NCBI GenBank assembly: GCA_900215285.1
Contig: OCMG01000004.1
Span: 1-64,000, forward strand
From: Ensifer adhaerens
Lineage (GTDB): Bacteria; Pseudomonadota; Alphaproteobacteria; Rhizobiales; Rhizobiaceae
Reading direction: 5' to 3'
Length of the DNA stretch: 64,000 bases
The notes beneath the pieces were generated by a model, which was given only the letters and a program-made list of their open reading frames with translations, was not told the origin of the DNA and did no database searches. Of this stretch, positions 39,147-48,871 are shown in pieces. Position numbers and translations under genes: made by a program. Every line of letters starts with the position of its first letter. The stretch's first letter is position 1.

Positions 39147-41507
39147 ATGTCAAATCGCAATATGCAGCTGGACGTGATCGTCCGTCTCAAGGATCTCCTC
39201 AGCGGACCTTTGAGAGGTCTTCGAGGCGCGCTCGAAGGCGTCGCGAACATGGCCAAGAAGATTGGCCTGGTAGGCGTTGCGGTCGCCGGGATTTCCTTCA
39301 TGGGTCCGATCCATGAAGCGGCGGCCTTCCAGCAGAAGCTGCTCGATATTGCCGGAACCTCGCAGTTGTCGGGCAAAGCCGCCTTCGAATATGTGGACAA
39401 GGCGAAAGGCCAGTTCGAAGGCTTAGCGCTTAAATACGGGCAGTTTTCGGAGACGATTGCAGAAGGTGCCGGCAAGATGATTGCTGCCGGCGTCGCTGAA
39501 GACGTCGTCAACGCCTCGATGGGGAGCATCGCGAAGGCGACCAAGGCGGCCAATGCCTCCTTCGATGATATGTCTGGCGTCGCCATCTCGCTCGTCCAGA
39601 CCCTCAAAGTGCCGGCCTCGCAGCTCGATGACATCTTCGCTGCCCTGATCGTCGCCGGCAAGGAAGGCTCGTTCGAGCTGAAGGATATGGCGCGTTACTT
39701 CCCGACATTGACGGGACAGATGGCGAAGCTTGGTATCACCGGCAAGGAAGCGGCAGTGCAGTTGGCGTCGATGCTGGAAATCGCTCGCAAAGGCACGGCC
39801 GAACCGGCGGAAGCGGCCAACAACCTCAACAACTTCCTGTCGAAGATAACGTCTCCGGAGACCATCAAGAATTTCAAGAAGATGAATGTGGACATCGTCG
39901 GCGTCATGCAGGACGCCGCGACGAAAGGCATTAACCCGATCGAGGCCGTGATCCAGAAGATCAGCAAATTGGCGGGCGTGTCGGGCAAGGAAATCAACGG
40001 AATGATGAAGAAGGCCAAGGCGGCGGGCATGACGGACGCCGAAGCCTTGGAAGACACGCGGAAGAAGCTGATCGCGATCCACGGCTCAGCCGCACTCGGC
40101 GGTCTCTTCTCCGACATGCAGGTCATGGGCTTCCTTATCCCGATGCTGGCCAACATCGAAGAGTACAAACGGATCAAGGAGGAGGTTGGGAAGGCCACCG
40201 GAGCCATGTCCGACAAGGACTTCGAAACCCAGATGGCGGGTCTCAACACCCAGCTGATGATGTTCAATGAAATCGGCACCCAGGCGATGCGTGAGGTCGG
40301 CTTCGCCTTCGGCACCTGGCTTCCGCAGATCAACGAGAACCTCCAGGCGGCGCTCGGTTGGGTCCGCGAGCTGGATAAAAGTAGCGGCGGCATGGTCAAG
40401 CAGTTCCTTGCCTGGGCCGGCGCCGGTGTTCTTGTCGCCGGCGCATTGGGCGTCCTGGGTGTGATCCTGCCCGTCATCGGAGCTGGTCTTTCACTCCTGG
40501 CGAGCCCGGCCGCCCTCGTCATCGGTGGGTTGGCAGCCGCCGGCGTCTGGCTCTTCCGCAACTGGAGCACTTACGGGCCTCGCATCATGGCCCTATGGAA
40601 CAGGCTGAAGACCGGATTGGTCGACCTGGGCAACGCCACATTAGATTACGGGCGCAAGGCTTACGCCACTGTCCGGGATCTCGCGACGCGATATGGTCCC
40701 ATGATCGCGGACGGTCTCGGCAACGCCTGGACGAAGGCCATCAACGGGCTTCGGGCGGGCTATCAGAGCGTCCGCGATTTCGGGGCCGGCTTCGCGATCA
40801 ATCTCCCGAAGATCAGCGGCAACATCGATGAGACGATCAGCGCGATCACGCGGATCGCCTCGGCATTCATGCGCCTGGCGCGGGCCGGAGCTGCGCTGCT
40901 CAACATCGATTTGCCGGCGACCGAGAACTTTTTCCGTGGGCTCGGCACCGTGTTTGGGGCGATGACCGCGGACCTGACGGGCGGAATAGCCAAAGTCGCT
41001 GACGTGATCGCCAGTGTAACGGAGGTCTTGGCAGATCTTGCTGAAGGCAAGCGGAAGCTGTCGGACATCGCCAACGAGCTTGATAAGACCTTCAACTTCT
41101 CAGGCTTCATCGCGGCTGCCCGACAAATCCCGACGCAGATGGTGGCGATCGGGTCCGAGATCATCCAGTCACTCTGGGATGGAATGAAGGCCAAGTTCGA
41201 TGAGGTCATTGCGTGGTTCTCGGGCCTCGGCCAGAGGATCAAGGATGCAATCGGCAGCATCAAGCTCGATATCCAAGTCCCGGAGATCTTCAAGAGGTTC
41301 GGGGGAATGTTCGGAACGGACAGCGAGCCACCGAAGCCCGCAAACAGCAACACGATCGCGCCGGCCCAAGCGCCGCCACAGCGTCTCGACGTGAAGGTGA
41401 ACTCGACGATCAAGGTCGATGGCCCCGGCAAGGTTGTCAGCGAAAACACTGAGGTCAAGAAGCCTTCCGGCCCGATCGACACCGGCCGCGTGCTCGGGAG
41501 AAACTGA
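39147..41507 (+). CDS. Tail tape measure protein
   Basis: This 786-aa protein is long, mostly helical and has hydrophobic central segments (LAWAGAGVLVAGALGVLGVI, then LPVIGAGLSLLASPAALVIG). It begins with a repeated phage tail tape pattern (LDVIVRLKDLLSGPLRGLRG, then SGKAAFEYVDKAKGQF). Its length sets the tail length and it may aid DNA entry. It is the first gene after late palindrome 3. Confidence 0.9.
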   Translation: MSNRNMQLDVIVRLKDLLSGPLRGLRGALEGVANMAKKIGLVGVAVAGISFMGPIHEAAAFQQKLLDIAGTSQLSGKAAFEYVDKAKGQFEGLALKYGQFSETIAEGAGKMIAAGVAEDVVNASMGSIAKATKAANASFDDMSGVAISLVQTLKVPASQLDDIFAALIVAGKEGSFELKDMARYFPTLTGQMAKLGITGKEAAVQLASMLEIARKGTAEPAEAANNLNNFLSKITSPETIKNFKKMNVDIVGVMQDAATKGINPIEAVIQKISKLAGVSGKEINGMMKKAKAAGMTDAEALEDTRKKLIAIHGSAALGGLFSDMQVMGFLIPMLANIEEYKRIKEEVGKATGAMSDKDFETQMAGLNTQLMMFNEIGTQAMREVGFAFGTWLPQINENLQAALGWVRELDKSSGGMVKQFLAWAGAGVLVAGALGVLGVILPVIGAGLSLLASPAALVIGGLAAAGVWLFRNWSTYGPRIMALWNRLKTGLVDLGNATLDYGRKAYATVRDLATRYGPMIADGLGNAWTKAINGLRAGYQSVRDFGAGFAINLPKISGNIDETISAITRIASAFMRLARAGAALLNIDLPATENFFRGLGTVFGAMTADLTGGIAKVADVIASVTEVLADLAEGKRKLSDIANELDKTFNFSGFIAAARQIPTQMVAIGSEIIQSLWDGMKAKFDEVIAWFSGLGQRIKDAIGSIKLDIQVPEIFKRFGGMFGTDSEPPKPANSNTIAPAQAPPQRLDVKVNSTIKVDGPGKVVSENTEVKKPSGPIDTGRVLGRN

Positions 41508-42745
41508 TGCGCATTGACGATCTCGACAGCGCCGAAGGGCTGCTTCCGGGGATGTATCGCGGGATTTCGCTGTCGATCGTCGATTCCGCAAGCGAGCATG
41601 GCCGACGCCTGGTCGAGTATCTTTTCCCCGGAGTGGACGCCGCAGCCTATGATGATTTTGGCGTGGCTCCGAGCGTCATCACCATAGAGGCGCTCTACAT
41701 CGCGGATGACTACAAGGCGGCAGCCGTGATGCTCGCGACGGCCTTCGAGACGGCCGGACCCGGCCTTCTCGTGCACCCATGGCTCGGCCCCATGTCCGTG
41801 ATGATGGAAGAGCCTGCCGAAATCAGGTTCTCCGAACGCGAACTCCGCGTCATCCGCGTGTCAGCCCGGTTCAAGCGCGCCCCGGTCGCCTCCTTCCAGT
41901 CGTCCTCCTCAGGCCTACTTTCCGCAGGCGTCCTGGGGCTCGTGAGTGCCGCCTCCGCCATTGCACTGGCGATCTCGTCGAGCGTCATTTCATCGGCCAA
42001 GACGTCAGCTGTGATCAGGAGCCGGCGGGTCGTGGCCGCAGCTGCGGCCTCGATCGCTTCGCCCAAGGATGCAAGGTCTGCTCTTTCGGCATTGCGCACG
42101 TCACTGGCCTCTTCGTCGCCGTCGGCACCTTTGAGCTTCGATGCATGGCTGATCGATGCAGCCGCTGTCGTCTCTCAGGTGCAGGAAATCCCGGCAGTCG
42201 CTCCCGTCTCCGAAGCCTCCGCGACACCGTCCGCCCAGGCCCTGATGACGATCGGGATCTCGCTCGTGAATAGGCTACTCGACCAGGCGCGTTCGGTGCC
42301 ATCGAATATCGATGGCCTTCTTCTGATCGAGGCGGCTGCGCATTTCATCGCCCAGGTCGCAGCGCAATCCGCCTATGCGGATTTCGCGTCTCGGCAGGAG
42401 GCGCTGTCGTTTCGATCCGGGATGACATCGGCGTTGAAGCAGCTGGTCGACCGGATCGAGGAGATCGGCACGGATCAGATGCAGGGGCCGGTGACCGATC
42501 TCGTGCGTGCCTCAACGTCGCTTTCGGCGAGCATCGTCTCGGACATCAACGAAATCATCGGCCGCCTTCCTAGCGTGCGGCGGATCCTGGCACCGCGAAA
42601 CGCCGACACCTTTGCGGTCGCCCAGCATCTCGCCGGCGACACGCCTTCGAAAATCGAGGCGGTCTATCTCGACCTCGTGACCCGCAACGATCCAGTGCAT
42701 CCCGCGCAACTGCCTGCCGGCTATATCGAGTTCCTGGAGTTCTGA
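41507..42745 (+). CDS. N: Mu gpN-like DNA circularisation/tail protein
   Basis: The N-terminal 125 residues of this 412-aa protein match the DNA_circ_N family (GISLSIVDSASEHGRRLVEY, LFPGVDAAAYDDFG, LVHPWLGPMSVMMEE). In Mu, N is injected and takes part in protecting incoming DNA and in tail assembly. The central part is serine- and alanine-rich. Confidence 0.86.
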   Translation: MRIDDLDSAEGLLPGMYRGISLSIVDSASEHGRRLVEYLFPGVDAAAYDDFGVAPSVITIEALYIADDYKAAAVMLATAFETAGPGLLVHPWLGPMSVMMEEPAEIRFSERELRVIRVSARFKRAPVASFQSSSSGLLSAGVLGLVSAASAIALAISSSVISSAKTSAVIRSRRVVAAAAASIASPKDARSALSALRTSLASSSPSAPLSFDAWLIDAAAVVSQVQEIPAVAPVSEASATPSAQALMTIGISLVNRLLDQARSVPSNIDGLLLIEAAAHFIAQVAAQSAYADFASRQEALSFRSGMTSALKQLVDRIEEIGTDQMQGPVTDLVRASTSLSASIVSDINEIIGRLPSVRRILAPRNADTFAVAQHLAGDTPSKIEAVYLDLVTRNDPVHPAQLPAGYIEFLEF

Positions 42746-42747
42746 TC

Positions 42748-43950
42748 ATGGCAAAAAGTCTTCAGCTCTATCTGGACGGTCAGCGCTATGATCAGTGGAC
42801 ATCGGGCGAAGTGACGCGCGATCTGAAGGACTTCTCCGGGTCTTTCAGTTTTACATTCCGCGATGGGCAGGCATCCTCGGCGGCGCTTGCATTCGCCAGC
42901 GTACCGATCCTGAAGCGGCTGAAGTCGCAGATGAAGGCGGTCATCAAGATCGGCAATCGAACCGTCCTGAAAGGTCATGTCGAAGAGGTCGACAAGGATC
43001 TCAGTGAAGGCCAGGCAACTGTCACGATTTCAGGGCGCGATAAGACTGGCGATCTGATCGACTCCGCAGCTCTTCCCGATGGTCAGCAGGCCGAATTGAA
43101 GAAGGTGAAGCTCGAAGCGGCTGCCAAGAAGATCGCAGCGCCGTTCGGGCTGACGGTGAAGGCAGATGTCGATACCGGTGATGTCTTTGATCGTTACGCC
43201 ATCGATCTCGGCGAAACCGCCTTCTCCGCGATCGAGAAGGGCACCCGTTCGCGCGGCGTCCTGGTCCTCTCCGATGGCATAGGCGGCATCGTCATCACGC
43301 GCGCTGGAACGACCCGCGCGCCGGCAGACCTCGAACAGCCCGGCAATGTTCTCAGATCGAGCGGCAAGGAGTCGACCACGCGGCGTTACTCCAAGACGAC
43401 GGTGCGCGGACAGTCGGAGCGGGCCGCAAAGGCGCGTGGAGCCGCCACGCTTGATGCAACCGCAGAACCTCTCGATGTCGGCTCAAGAACGGAGAGCACG
43501 AGCAGTTCGGCAACGGACAATGAACGCAAGGGCACGGTTGCCACAGGCATGGCAACGGATAGCGAGATCGAGCGCTATCGGCCTGCGGTTTACCTAGCGC
43601 GTAGCAAGGCCGACAAATCATCGGCCCAAAGCGAAGCGGACTGGAGATGCCGCACGGCCAAAGGCGAAGGCGAAGAACTGACCCACACGGTCAAGGGCCA
43701 TACCGTCAACGGCAGCCTCTGGACCGTCAACCAACTCGTGCATGTCTCGGATGCCTTTCTCGATGTCGAGCGCGACCAGCTGATTTCACGTACCCGTTAT
43801 GCCGAGGATCAGTCCGGAGCGACGACAGACATCACCAGCTGCAGGCCGGAGGCGTTCGATCCAAAGGCGAAAGGCAGCTCGGGCAACCAGCGCAGCCGGA
43901 AGTCAACGGCATCGTCAGGAGCGCTGGACAGCAAGGCGGAGCCCTTATGA
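42748..43950 (+). CDS. P: Baseplate hub protein (Mu gpP / late control D-like)
   Basis: This 400-aa protein (SGSFSFTFRDGQ, IKIGNRTVLKGHVEEVDKDL, TISGRDKTGDLIDSAALPDG, VSDAFLDVERDQLIS) matches the Mu P baseplate family, related to P2 gpD. It forms the hub at the tail base. A serine- and threonine-rich stretch (residues about 235-270) looks like a linker. Confidence 0.87.
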   Translation: MAKSLQLYLDGQRYDQWTSGEVTRDLKDFSGSFSFTFRDGQASSAALAFASVPILKRLKSQMKAVIKIGNRTVLKGHVEEVDKDLSEGQATVTISGRDKTGDLIDSAALPDGQQAELKKVKLEAAAKKIAAPFGLTVKADVDTGDVFDRYAIDLGETAFSAIEKGTRSRGVLVLSDGIGGIVITRAGTTRAPADLEQPGNVLRSSGKESTTRRYSKTTVRGQSERAAKARGAATLDATAEPLDVGSRTESTSSSATDNERKGTVATGMATDSEIERYRPAVYLARSKADKSSAQSEADWRCRTAKGEGEELTHTVKGHTVNGSLWTVNQLVHVSDAFLDVERDQLISRTRYAEDQSGATTDITSCRPEAFDPKAKGSSGNQRSRKSTASSGALDSKAEPL

Positions 43951-44459
43951 GCGAGGTGATGAACAAGCTCCGCGGCCTCATCCGGCGTGTCACCGTCAAG
44001 AACATCAAGGACGGTGGTCAGATGCAAACGGCTTCGGCCGAGGTGGCGGAGGGCATCTGGCGCGACGATGTAGAAATCTGGCATCCCTATGGCCTCGTCT
44101 CTGTGCCCGACGAGGATGGCGCTCTGGGAATCGCACTCTCAATCGGCGGAGACGAGGGCGACATGGCACTTCTGGCACTTTCCAACCCGTCGCAGCGAAT
44201 GGGCGGCCTCTTGAAGGGCGATGTCGGGCTTGCAAACAAGCACGGAGATCGCGTTTTGGTTCGCGCCTCTGGAGGCGTCGAAGTCAAGGCCGCGAACTCA
44301 TTCACCGCAAAGATAGGTGGCGTGACCTTCACCGTCACCTCGGCCGGCGTCGATATCGACGGCGGTTATCTGAAGAACAACGGGATCGATGTCGGCAGCA
44401 CCCATACGCACGGTGGCGTCGTCGAGGGCGACGACCAGAGCGATGTCCCGGTCGGCTAA
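43947..44459 (+). CDS. Baseplate spike protein (Mu gp45)
   Basis: This 170-aa protein has an OB-like N-terminus and a beta-helix end with the apex motif THTHGG (HxH), which in Mu gp45 coordinates iron at the spike tip used to puncture the outer membrane. It overlaps gene P by 4 nt and closes the third late unit. Confidence 0.9.
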   Translation: MSEVMNKLRGLIRRVTVKNIKDGGQMQTASAEVAEGIWRDDVEIWHPYGLVSVPDEDGALGIALSIGGDEGDMALLALSNPSQRMGGLLKGDVGLANKHGDRVLVRASGGVEVKAANSFTAKIGGVTFTVTSAGVDIDGGYLKNNGIDVGSTHTHGGVVEGDDQSDVPVG

Positions 44460-44461
44460 GA

Positions 44462-44483
44462 CATGCCTGCCGTGGCAGTCATG
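44462..44483 (+). promoter_or_regulatory. Late-promoter palindrome 4 (baseplate/fibre unit)
   Basis: This 22-bp site has arms CATGCCTGCC and GGCAGTCATG around GT. It starts 2 nt after the gp45-like stop and ends 34 nt before the gp46-like gene. It is followed, like copy 3, by a (GC)n tract and GATAG (44503-44507). Confidence 0.82.
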
Positions 44484-44517
44484 ATGCGAGACGCGCGCGC
44501 GCGATAGCGTCCGCACC

Positions 44518-44985
44518 ATGAGCAACTTTCTCGATATCGCCCTTGCCTACGACCCGGAGCAGCGCTGCTGCGATCTGGTGCTCGGTGACGATTTCGATCT
44601 CGTCCTCGATGAGACCCCGCTCACGCCCATGTTTCTGTCGGTAGGGCTCGATCGTCGCGCCTCGCCCGATGATGATCTGCCCGAAGGGCGCACCCAGTTC
44701 CTGGCGCCGACCTCGTTTTCAGAACGGCGCGGAGCGGTCCTGGACGGTCTGAACCCTGCCGGAAAAATGGCTGGCTGCAAGATGTGGCTTCTCGATCGTG
44801 CCAAGGAAACCGAAACCACAAGGCAGCTCGCCATCTACTATCTTTCCGAGGGGCTGGATTGGGTCGGACCGGAGATCGGTGAGCCTGCGACCGTCGAGGC
44901 CTGGTGGGTCAAGCGTGGCGTCCTCGGCTACCGCACAGAGATCCAGGACACGTCGATCGAGTTGACCAGAAAGGTGGCTGCCTGA
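44518..44985 (+). CDS. Mu gp46-like baseplate protein
   Basis: This 155-aa protein (YDPEQRCCDLVLGDDFDLVL, SVGLDRRASPDDDLPEGRT, RRGAVLDGLNPAGKMAGCKM) matches the phage GP46 family of baseplate wedge proteins. It overlaps the J gene by one nucleotide. Confidence 0.87.
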   Translation: MSNFLDIALAYDPEQRCCDLVLGDDFDLVLDETPLTPMFLSVGLDRRASPDDDLPEGRTQFLAPTSFSERRGAVLDGLNPAGKMAGCKMWLLDRAKETETTRQLAIYYLSEGLDWVGPEIGEPATVEAWWVKRGVLGYRTEIQDTSIELTRKVAA

Positions 44986-46121
44986 TGGTCTGGAAGATCC
45001 CCGCTGCCTCGAAGATCTTTGCGCGGATGGCCGCTGCAGCCGAGACAGGCATCCTGACGCTTCGCCCAGGCGCAGAAATCACTGCGGTCTCGCGGGCGGT
45101 CCGCTCCGCCAAGGGCGTTTTTGCGCATTTCTTCTCCCCGATCGCGGCCGAGATCCGCGAATTGCATGACCATCAGGCGTGGTGGGGCCGTCAGTATATG
45201 CCGGATAGCGCGGATGACGAGGCCATGATCCTTCGCCATGCCAACATCTGGGGCGTCCAGCCTCGTGAGGCGGTAAAGGCGGTCGGGTCGGTTGCGATCG
45301 AGGCCGCGAGCGGCACGATCATGGAAAGCGGCATCGAGCTTTCATCCTCGACGGGCGTCCTCTACATCACAACGGTCGGCGGTACGGTCGGTGTCAGCGG
45401 CGTCATAACGCTTTCAGCCAGGGCGCAGGCCGGGGGCGCGGATGGTAATCTTGAAGCCGGCGTGAAGCTGTCCACGGTCGACGCCTATCCCGAGATCACC
45501 GGGGTTACCGTGGTCACCGCCTTTTCCGGCGGCACCGACGATGAAGCGCCGGAGAGCGTCCAGGCGCGCTATCTTGAACGCATTCGCGAGCCGCCGAAGG
45601 GCGGCGCTGCCCCTGACTACAAGGCATGGGCGCTGGAAGTCGCTGATGTCTACGCCGTCAATGTCGTCGAAGATTGGATAGGTCGAGGATCGGTTGGCGT
45701 CGTTATCGTGATGAAGGACGAGGCCGGCAATCCGCGCGTTCCGACGGTCGAAGAGCTCGACGCTATCGCCTCTTACATTGGCCCCCAGGGAAGTCAGACC
45801 GGCGTTCGGCCTGTGACGGCCAGGGTGATCATGGTGGCCGGCGAGCTCGTCGAGATCCCCATCACTGTAGCGCCCCGGCCGAACACAGCAACGGTGAAAG
45901 CAGCGATTGCCAGCGCTTTTGCGCGGTTTGTTGCGACGATTGGCGACGATGACGATGAGGAGAATGCGAGCCCGATCGGCGCGGCAATCGAACCATCCCG
46001 CATCTCGGAGGCGATCTCCGCTGCGGACGGTGAATATGCCCACGATCTCGCAATCCCGGCTGCGCGTTATGTGCTCGGTTCGAAACAGTGCCCGATTCCG
46101 GGCACGATAACGTGGGCTTGA
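44985..46121 (+). CDS. Baseplate J-like wedge protein (Mu gp47)
   Basis: This 378-aa protein (DDEAMILRHANIWGVQPREA, AGGADGNLEAGVKLS, GGTDDEAPESVQARYLERIR, PGTITW) matches the baseplate J family. ATG at 44985 overlaps the previous stop (TGATG). It forms the baseplate wedge around the hub. Confidence 0.9.
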   Translation: MVWKIPAASKIFARMAAAAETGILTLRPGAEITAVSRAVRSAKGVFAHFFSPIAAEIRELHDHQAWWGRQYMPDSADDEAMILRHANIWGVQPREAVKAVGSVAIEAASGTIMESGIELSSSTGVLYITTVGGTVGVSGVITLSARAQAGGADGNLEAGVKLSTVDAYPEITGVTVVTAFSGGTDDEAPESVQARYLERIREPPKGGAAPDYKAWALEVADVYAVNVVEDWIGRGSVGVVIVMKDEAGNPRVPTVEELDAIASYIGPQGSQTGVRPVTARVIMVAGELVEIPITVAPRPNTATVKAAIASAFARFVATIGDDDDEENASPIGAAIEPSRISEAISAADGEYAHDLAIPAARYVLGSKQCPIPGTITWA

Positions 46122-46135
46122 GGGGGCTTTGAAGC

Positions 46136-46732
46136 GTGGCCAGAAGCCCCGAAGCGATTGTCAAAAGCATCCGCCAGAAGATGGCGACTGGATGGGCCTT
46201 GCGGCGAAAAGGCGGCGTGATCGACCTCATCCTGAACGCCGTGGCCACGGCACTGGCTGACGTAGAAGCGGATGCGGAAAGCCTGATGAGCGAAACCGAT
46301 CCACGCCGCGCCAGCGCGATCCTTGCCGATTTCGAGCGCTGCCTTGGGCCGGATCCCTGCGGCCGCGATCCCTCCGAACTGACTGTCGATCAGCGTCGCC
46401 TTCTGGCCTTCCAGCGCTGGACGGCGCGAGGCGGGCAGTCAATTCCGTACTTCATCTCCATTGCCGCAGCACTGGGCATCGCGATCACGATCGACGAATT
46501 CTGGCCGTCAAAGGCAGGCGGCCTTCGAGCCGGCCAGCGGCTGCGGCCGGAAGGGTGCCAGTTCGTCTGGCGCGTGAATATTCCGGGCGTCGTTACGGTC
46601 GTCAATTTCAAGGCGGGCGCCAGTCGCGCCGGTCAAAGCCTGGGCTGGTTCGCAGTCTCGGCCATCGAATGTGTGATCAGGCGTTCCAAGCCGGCGCACA
46701 CCACCGTTGTCTTTAATTATGGGGAAGCCTGA
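46136..46732 (+). CDS. Mu gp48-like tail protein, DUF2313/YmfQ family
   Basis: This 198-aa protein (DADAESLMSETDPRRASAIL-like VEADAESLMSETDPRRAS, then LADFERCLGPDPCG, VDQRRLLAFQRWTARGGQS) matches DUF2313. It starts at a GTG. Products of this kind link the baseplate to the fibres. Confidence 0.85.
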   Translation: MARSPEAIVKSIRQKMATGWALRRKGGVIDLILNAVATALADVEADAESLMSETDPRRASAILADFERCLGPDPCGRDPSELTVDQRRLLAFQRWTARGGQSIPYFISIAAALGIAITIDEFWPSKAGGLRAGQRLRPEGCQFVWRVNIPGVVTVVNFKAGASRAGQSLGWFAVSAIECVIRRSKPAHTTVVFNYGEA

Positions 46733-47838
46733 TGGATCGGGTGAATGGCGCAGATCATGTCGATATCGGCGGCGGCCGGCGTGGCTTCAAAGACGAAGAT
46801 CTCAGCATAGGCGCCGACGGCACGGAGGTAACGGCGGACTGGCTCAACAGCGTCCAGGAAGAGATCATGGGCGTGATCGAGGCGGCTGGACTTGTCGCCG
46901 ACCCGACCAAATGGAACCAGCTCGTCAAAGTGATCCGCTCGCAGAAGCTCAACTATTTCGACGCAGCCGGCTCCGCCAACGCACTGACAGTCAGTCTGAC
47001 GCCAGCACCTACGTCGTGGGCTGAACTCGTAGGTGTGCCGATCCGATTGAAAATCGCCACGCCGAACACAGATGCTGTGACGCTATCCCCCAACGAGCTG
47101 GCGCCAAAGGCCATCGTATCTCTTGGAAACAACGCACTGAAGCCGGGCCAGTTACCGGGCGGCGCAATTGTGACGGCGATTTACGATGGCGCCAATGTGC
47201 AGGTGTCAGCGCCACTCGCACCGCGCTTTTCGACAAGCTTGACGATCATCAGCGCGGCCGGCGCGGGCAACTATGTCGTGCCGGCCGGTGTGTATCGGAT
47301 CGGCGTATATCTTTGGGCGGGAGCGCCCGGAGGCGGTGGTGGCTCCAATACGAACAATGGTTATTGCGGCTCGTGTGGGGCCGGCTCCGGTTATGCCTAC
47401 AAGGAAATCGATGTAACGCCTGGCCAGATCATCCCCTATTTCAACGGCGCCGGCGGAATTGGAGGTTCTCCCGGCAATTCCGGTGGGACCGGGCAGACGA
47501 CATCCTTCGGCTCATACTTCTCGGCCACGCCGGGCGAGCCCGGCATTCACGGCAAGTTCGCCATCGTCGGCAACGTGACCACCGGAGGTATCGGCATAGG
47601 GGGAGATATCAACGTACGAGGCGGCAATGGCGCAGGCTGCCTGCCGGCTGCCGCCGATGGCACGGGGATTGGCGGCGGCGGCGGCGGATCACCCTTTGGT
47701 GCGCCACCTGTTCCGCCGTCCGGTGGTCCCGGCGTCGATGGGTCATGGCCGGGCGGCGGCGGCGGCGGCGCTGGCGGCACGGGTGGCAATAACGGCGGCA
47801 AGGGTGCCAACGGCGGCATCATCATCAAGGTTCTGTGA
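46732..47838 (+). CDS. Tail fibre protein with polyglycine tip
   Basis: This 368-aa protein starts as a Mu-like fibre attachment region (VDIGGGRRGFKDEDLSIGAD, NSVQEEIMGVIEAAGLVADP). The last 180 residues are glycine-rich (many GGxG and runs of 5-6 Gly), like the polyglycine-II adhesin tips of T-even phages. It probably binds the host receptor. The ATG overlaps the previous stop by one nucleotide. Confidence 0.78.
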   Translation: MDRVNGADHVDIGGGRRGFKDEDLSIGADGTEVTADWLNSVQEEIMGVIEAAGLVADPTKWNQLVKVIRSQKLNYFDAAGSANALTVSLTPAPTSWAELVGVPIRLKIATPNTDAVTLSPNELAPKAIVSLGNNALKPGQLPGGAIVTAIYDGANVQVSAPLAPRFSTSLTIISAAGAGNYVVPAGVYRIGVYLWAGAPGGGGGSNTNNGYCGSCGAGSGYAYKEIDVTPGQIIPYFNGAGGIGGSPGNSGGTGQTTSFGSYFSATPGEPGIHGKFAIVGNVTTGGIGIGGDINVRGGNGAGCLPAAADGTGIGGGGGGSPFGAPPVPPSGGPGVDGSWPGGGGGGAGGTGGNNGGKGANGGIIIKVL

Positions 47839-47846
47839 GGCAGATC

Positions 47847-48410
47847 ATGTTTTACGCACGTATTCAAAACGGCATTGCGGTTGAAGTCGTCGATCTCGGT
47901 AACTTGCTGCCGGAGGCCGTCTACCATCCGGATATCTCCGCCGATTTCATTTCCGCCTCAGAGGCGGTCCATACGGGATGGCGATGGGACGGCAAGACTT
48001 TCTTGCCGCCGCTGCCCAGCGAGGCCACTGAAGAGGCTTTAAACGACCTCAAGCGAGCACTTGTCCAGGAGGTTAACGCAGCCGCCGAGGCCGAGCGTAA
48101 ACGGTACATCACCGCCGGCGAAGGCCAGGCCATGACCTACACGGAGAAGCTAGCCCAGGCGCGAGCCTTTCTGGCGATCGCCGGAGCCGATCCGGGCGAT
48201 TATCCGATGATTGCCAATGAGGTCGGCATTACAGCCACCAGCGCCGCCGGCGTCGCGGAGGCGGTCATTGCTGCATATACCGCCTGGGCGACGATCGGCG
48301 CGGCCATCGAGAAGGTCCGAATGACCGCCAACAAGGCGATCATGGACGCTGCCGACCCCGATGCAGCCCGCGCGATCAGAGACACCATCATTTGGCCGGC
48401 GGCCGGCTGA
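47847..48410 (+). CDS. Tail fibre-associated or assembly protein
   Basis: This 187-aa protein starts MFYARIQNGIAVEVVDLG like proteins beside tail fibres, and continues with a helical DUF4376-like part (AAEAERKRYITAGEGQAM, then AIMDAADPDAARAIRDTI). The ATG at 47847 follows GAGG; a GTG at 47835 is an alternative. It probably helps fibre folding or capping. Confidence 0.6.
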   Translation: MFYARIQNGIAVEVVDLGNLLPEAVYHPDISADFISASEAVHTGWRWDGKTFLPPLPSEATEEALNDLKRALVQEVNAAAEAERKRYITAGEGQAMTYTEKLAQARAFLAIAGADPGDYPMIANEVGITATSAAGVAEAVIAAYTAWATIGAAIEKVRMTANKAIMDAADPDAARAIRDTIIWPAAG

Positions 48411-48421
48411 GGAGCAACTAC

Positions 48422-48685
48422 ATGGCACAGAGACTCTCCACGACGGATGCCACATATACCAGCCCGGCCTTCACGCCGACCGGCGATTCCATTTTCCAAT
48501 TTTCCTCAGGAAACGCTCAGGCGACCGTCGACATCGAGACCAAGCTGAATGCTGCCGCGCCTTGGGCCGTGATCGATACGATGCATGCGACCAGCCGCCA
48601 GATCGTCCGCGTCGCCCAGCTTCCGACGGTGCGTTTTACGCTCCGGGACGGCAAAGGCGATTCCTACGTTTGGGATGCCGAGTGA
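48422..48685 (+). CDS. Small beta-rich structural protein
   Basis: This 87-aa protein (LSTTDATYTSPAFTPTGDSI, then VRVAQLPTVRFTLRDGKGDS) is beta-rich and lies between the fibre and the hydrolase genes. It is likely a virion or fibre component. No family is recognised. Confidence 0.5.
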   Translation: MAQRLSTTDATYTSPAFTPTGDSIFQFSSGNAQATVDIETKLNAAAPWAVIDTMHATSRQIVRVAQLPTVRFTLRDGKGDSYVWDAE

Positions 48686-48861
48686 TGCTTTCGGCCGGCC
48701 TTGCAATGCCAATCGCGCTTCCGGTCTCCGAAGCGACGGCAGTTCGCTCGTTCCCTGACGCCCTCGCTCAGGGTGTGCCTGCAACCGTCCTTCGGTCGCC
48801 CATCACTGGTCAGCCCATGACCTCACCCGTGACCGGTCAGCTAATGACGCGCCCCGCCTAA
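48685..48861 (+). CDS. Small phage protein with TGQxMT repeats
   Basis: This 58-aa protein ends with SPITGQPMTSPVTGQLMTRP, a short internal repeat. The ATG overlaps the preceding stop (TGATG). It is hypothetical; a flexible linker or fibre accessory role is possible. Confidence 0.45.
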   Translation: MLSAGLAMPIALPVSEATAVRSFPDALAQGVPATVLRSPITGQPMTSPVTGQLMTRPA

Positions 48862-48871
48862 AGGATCAGCC

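Noticed and set aside
23921..44483. The four palindromes as intrinsic terminators
   Set aside because: None has a T-run on either side, and each sits directly before a new functional block with a promoter-like sequence at fixed spacing.
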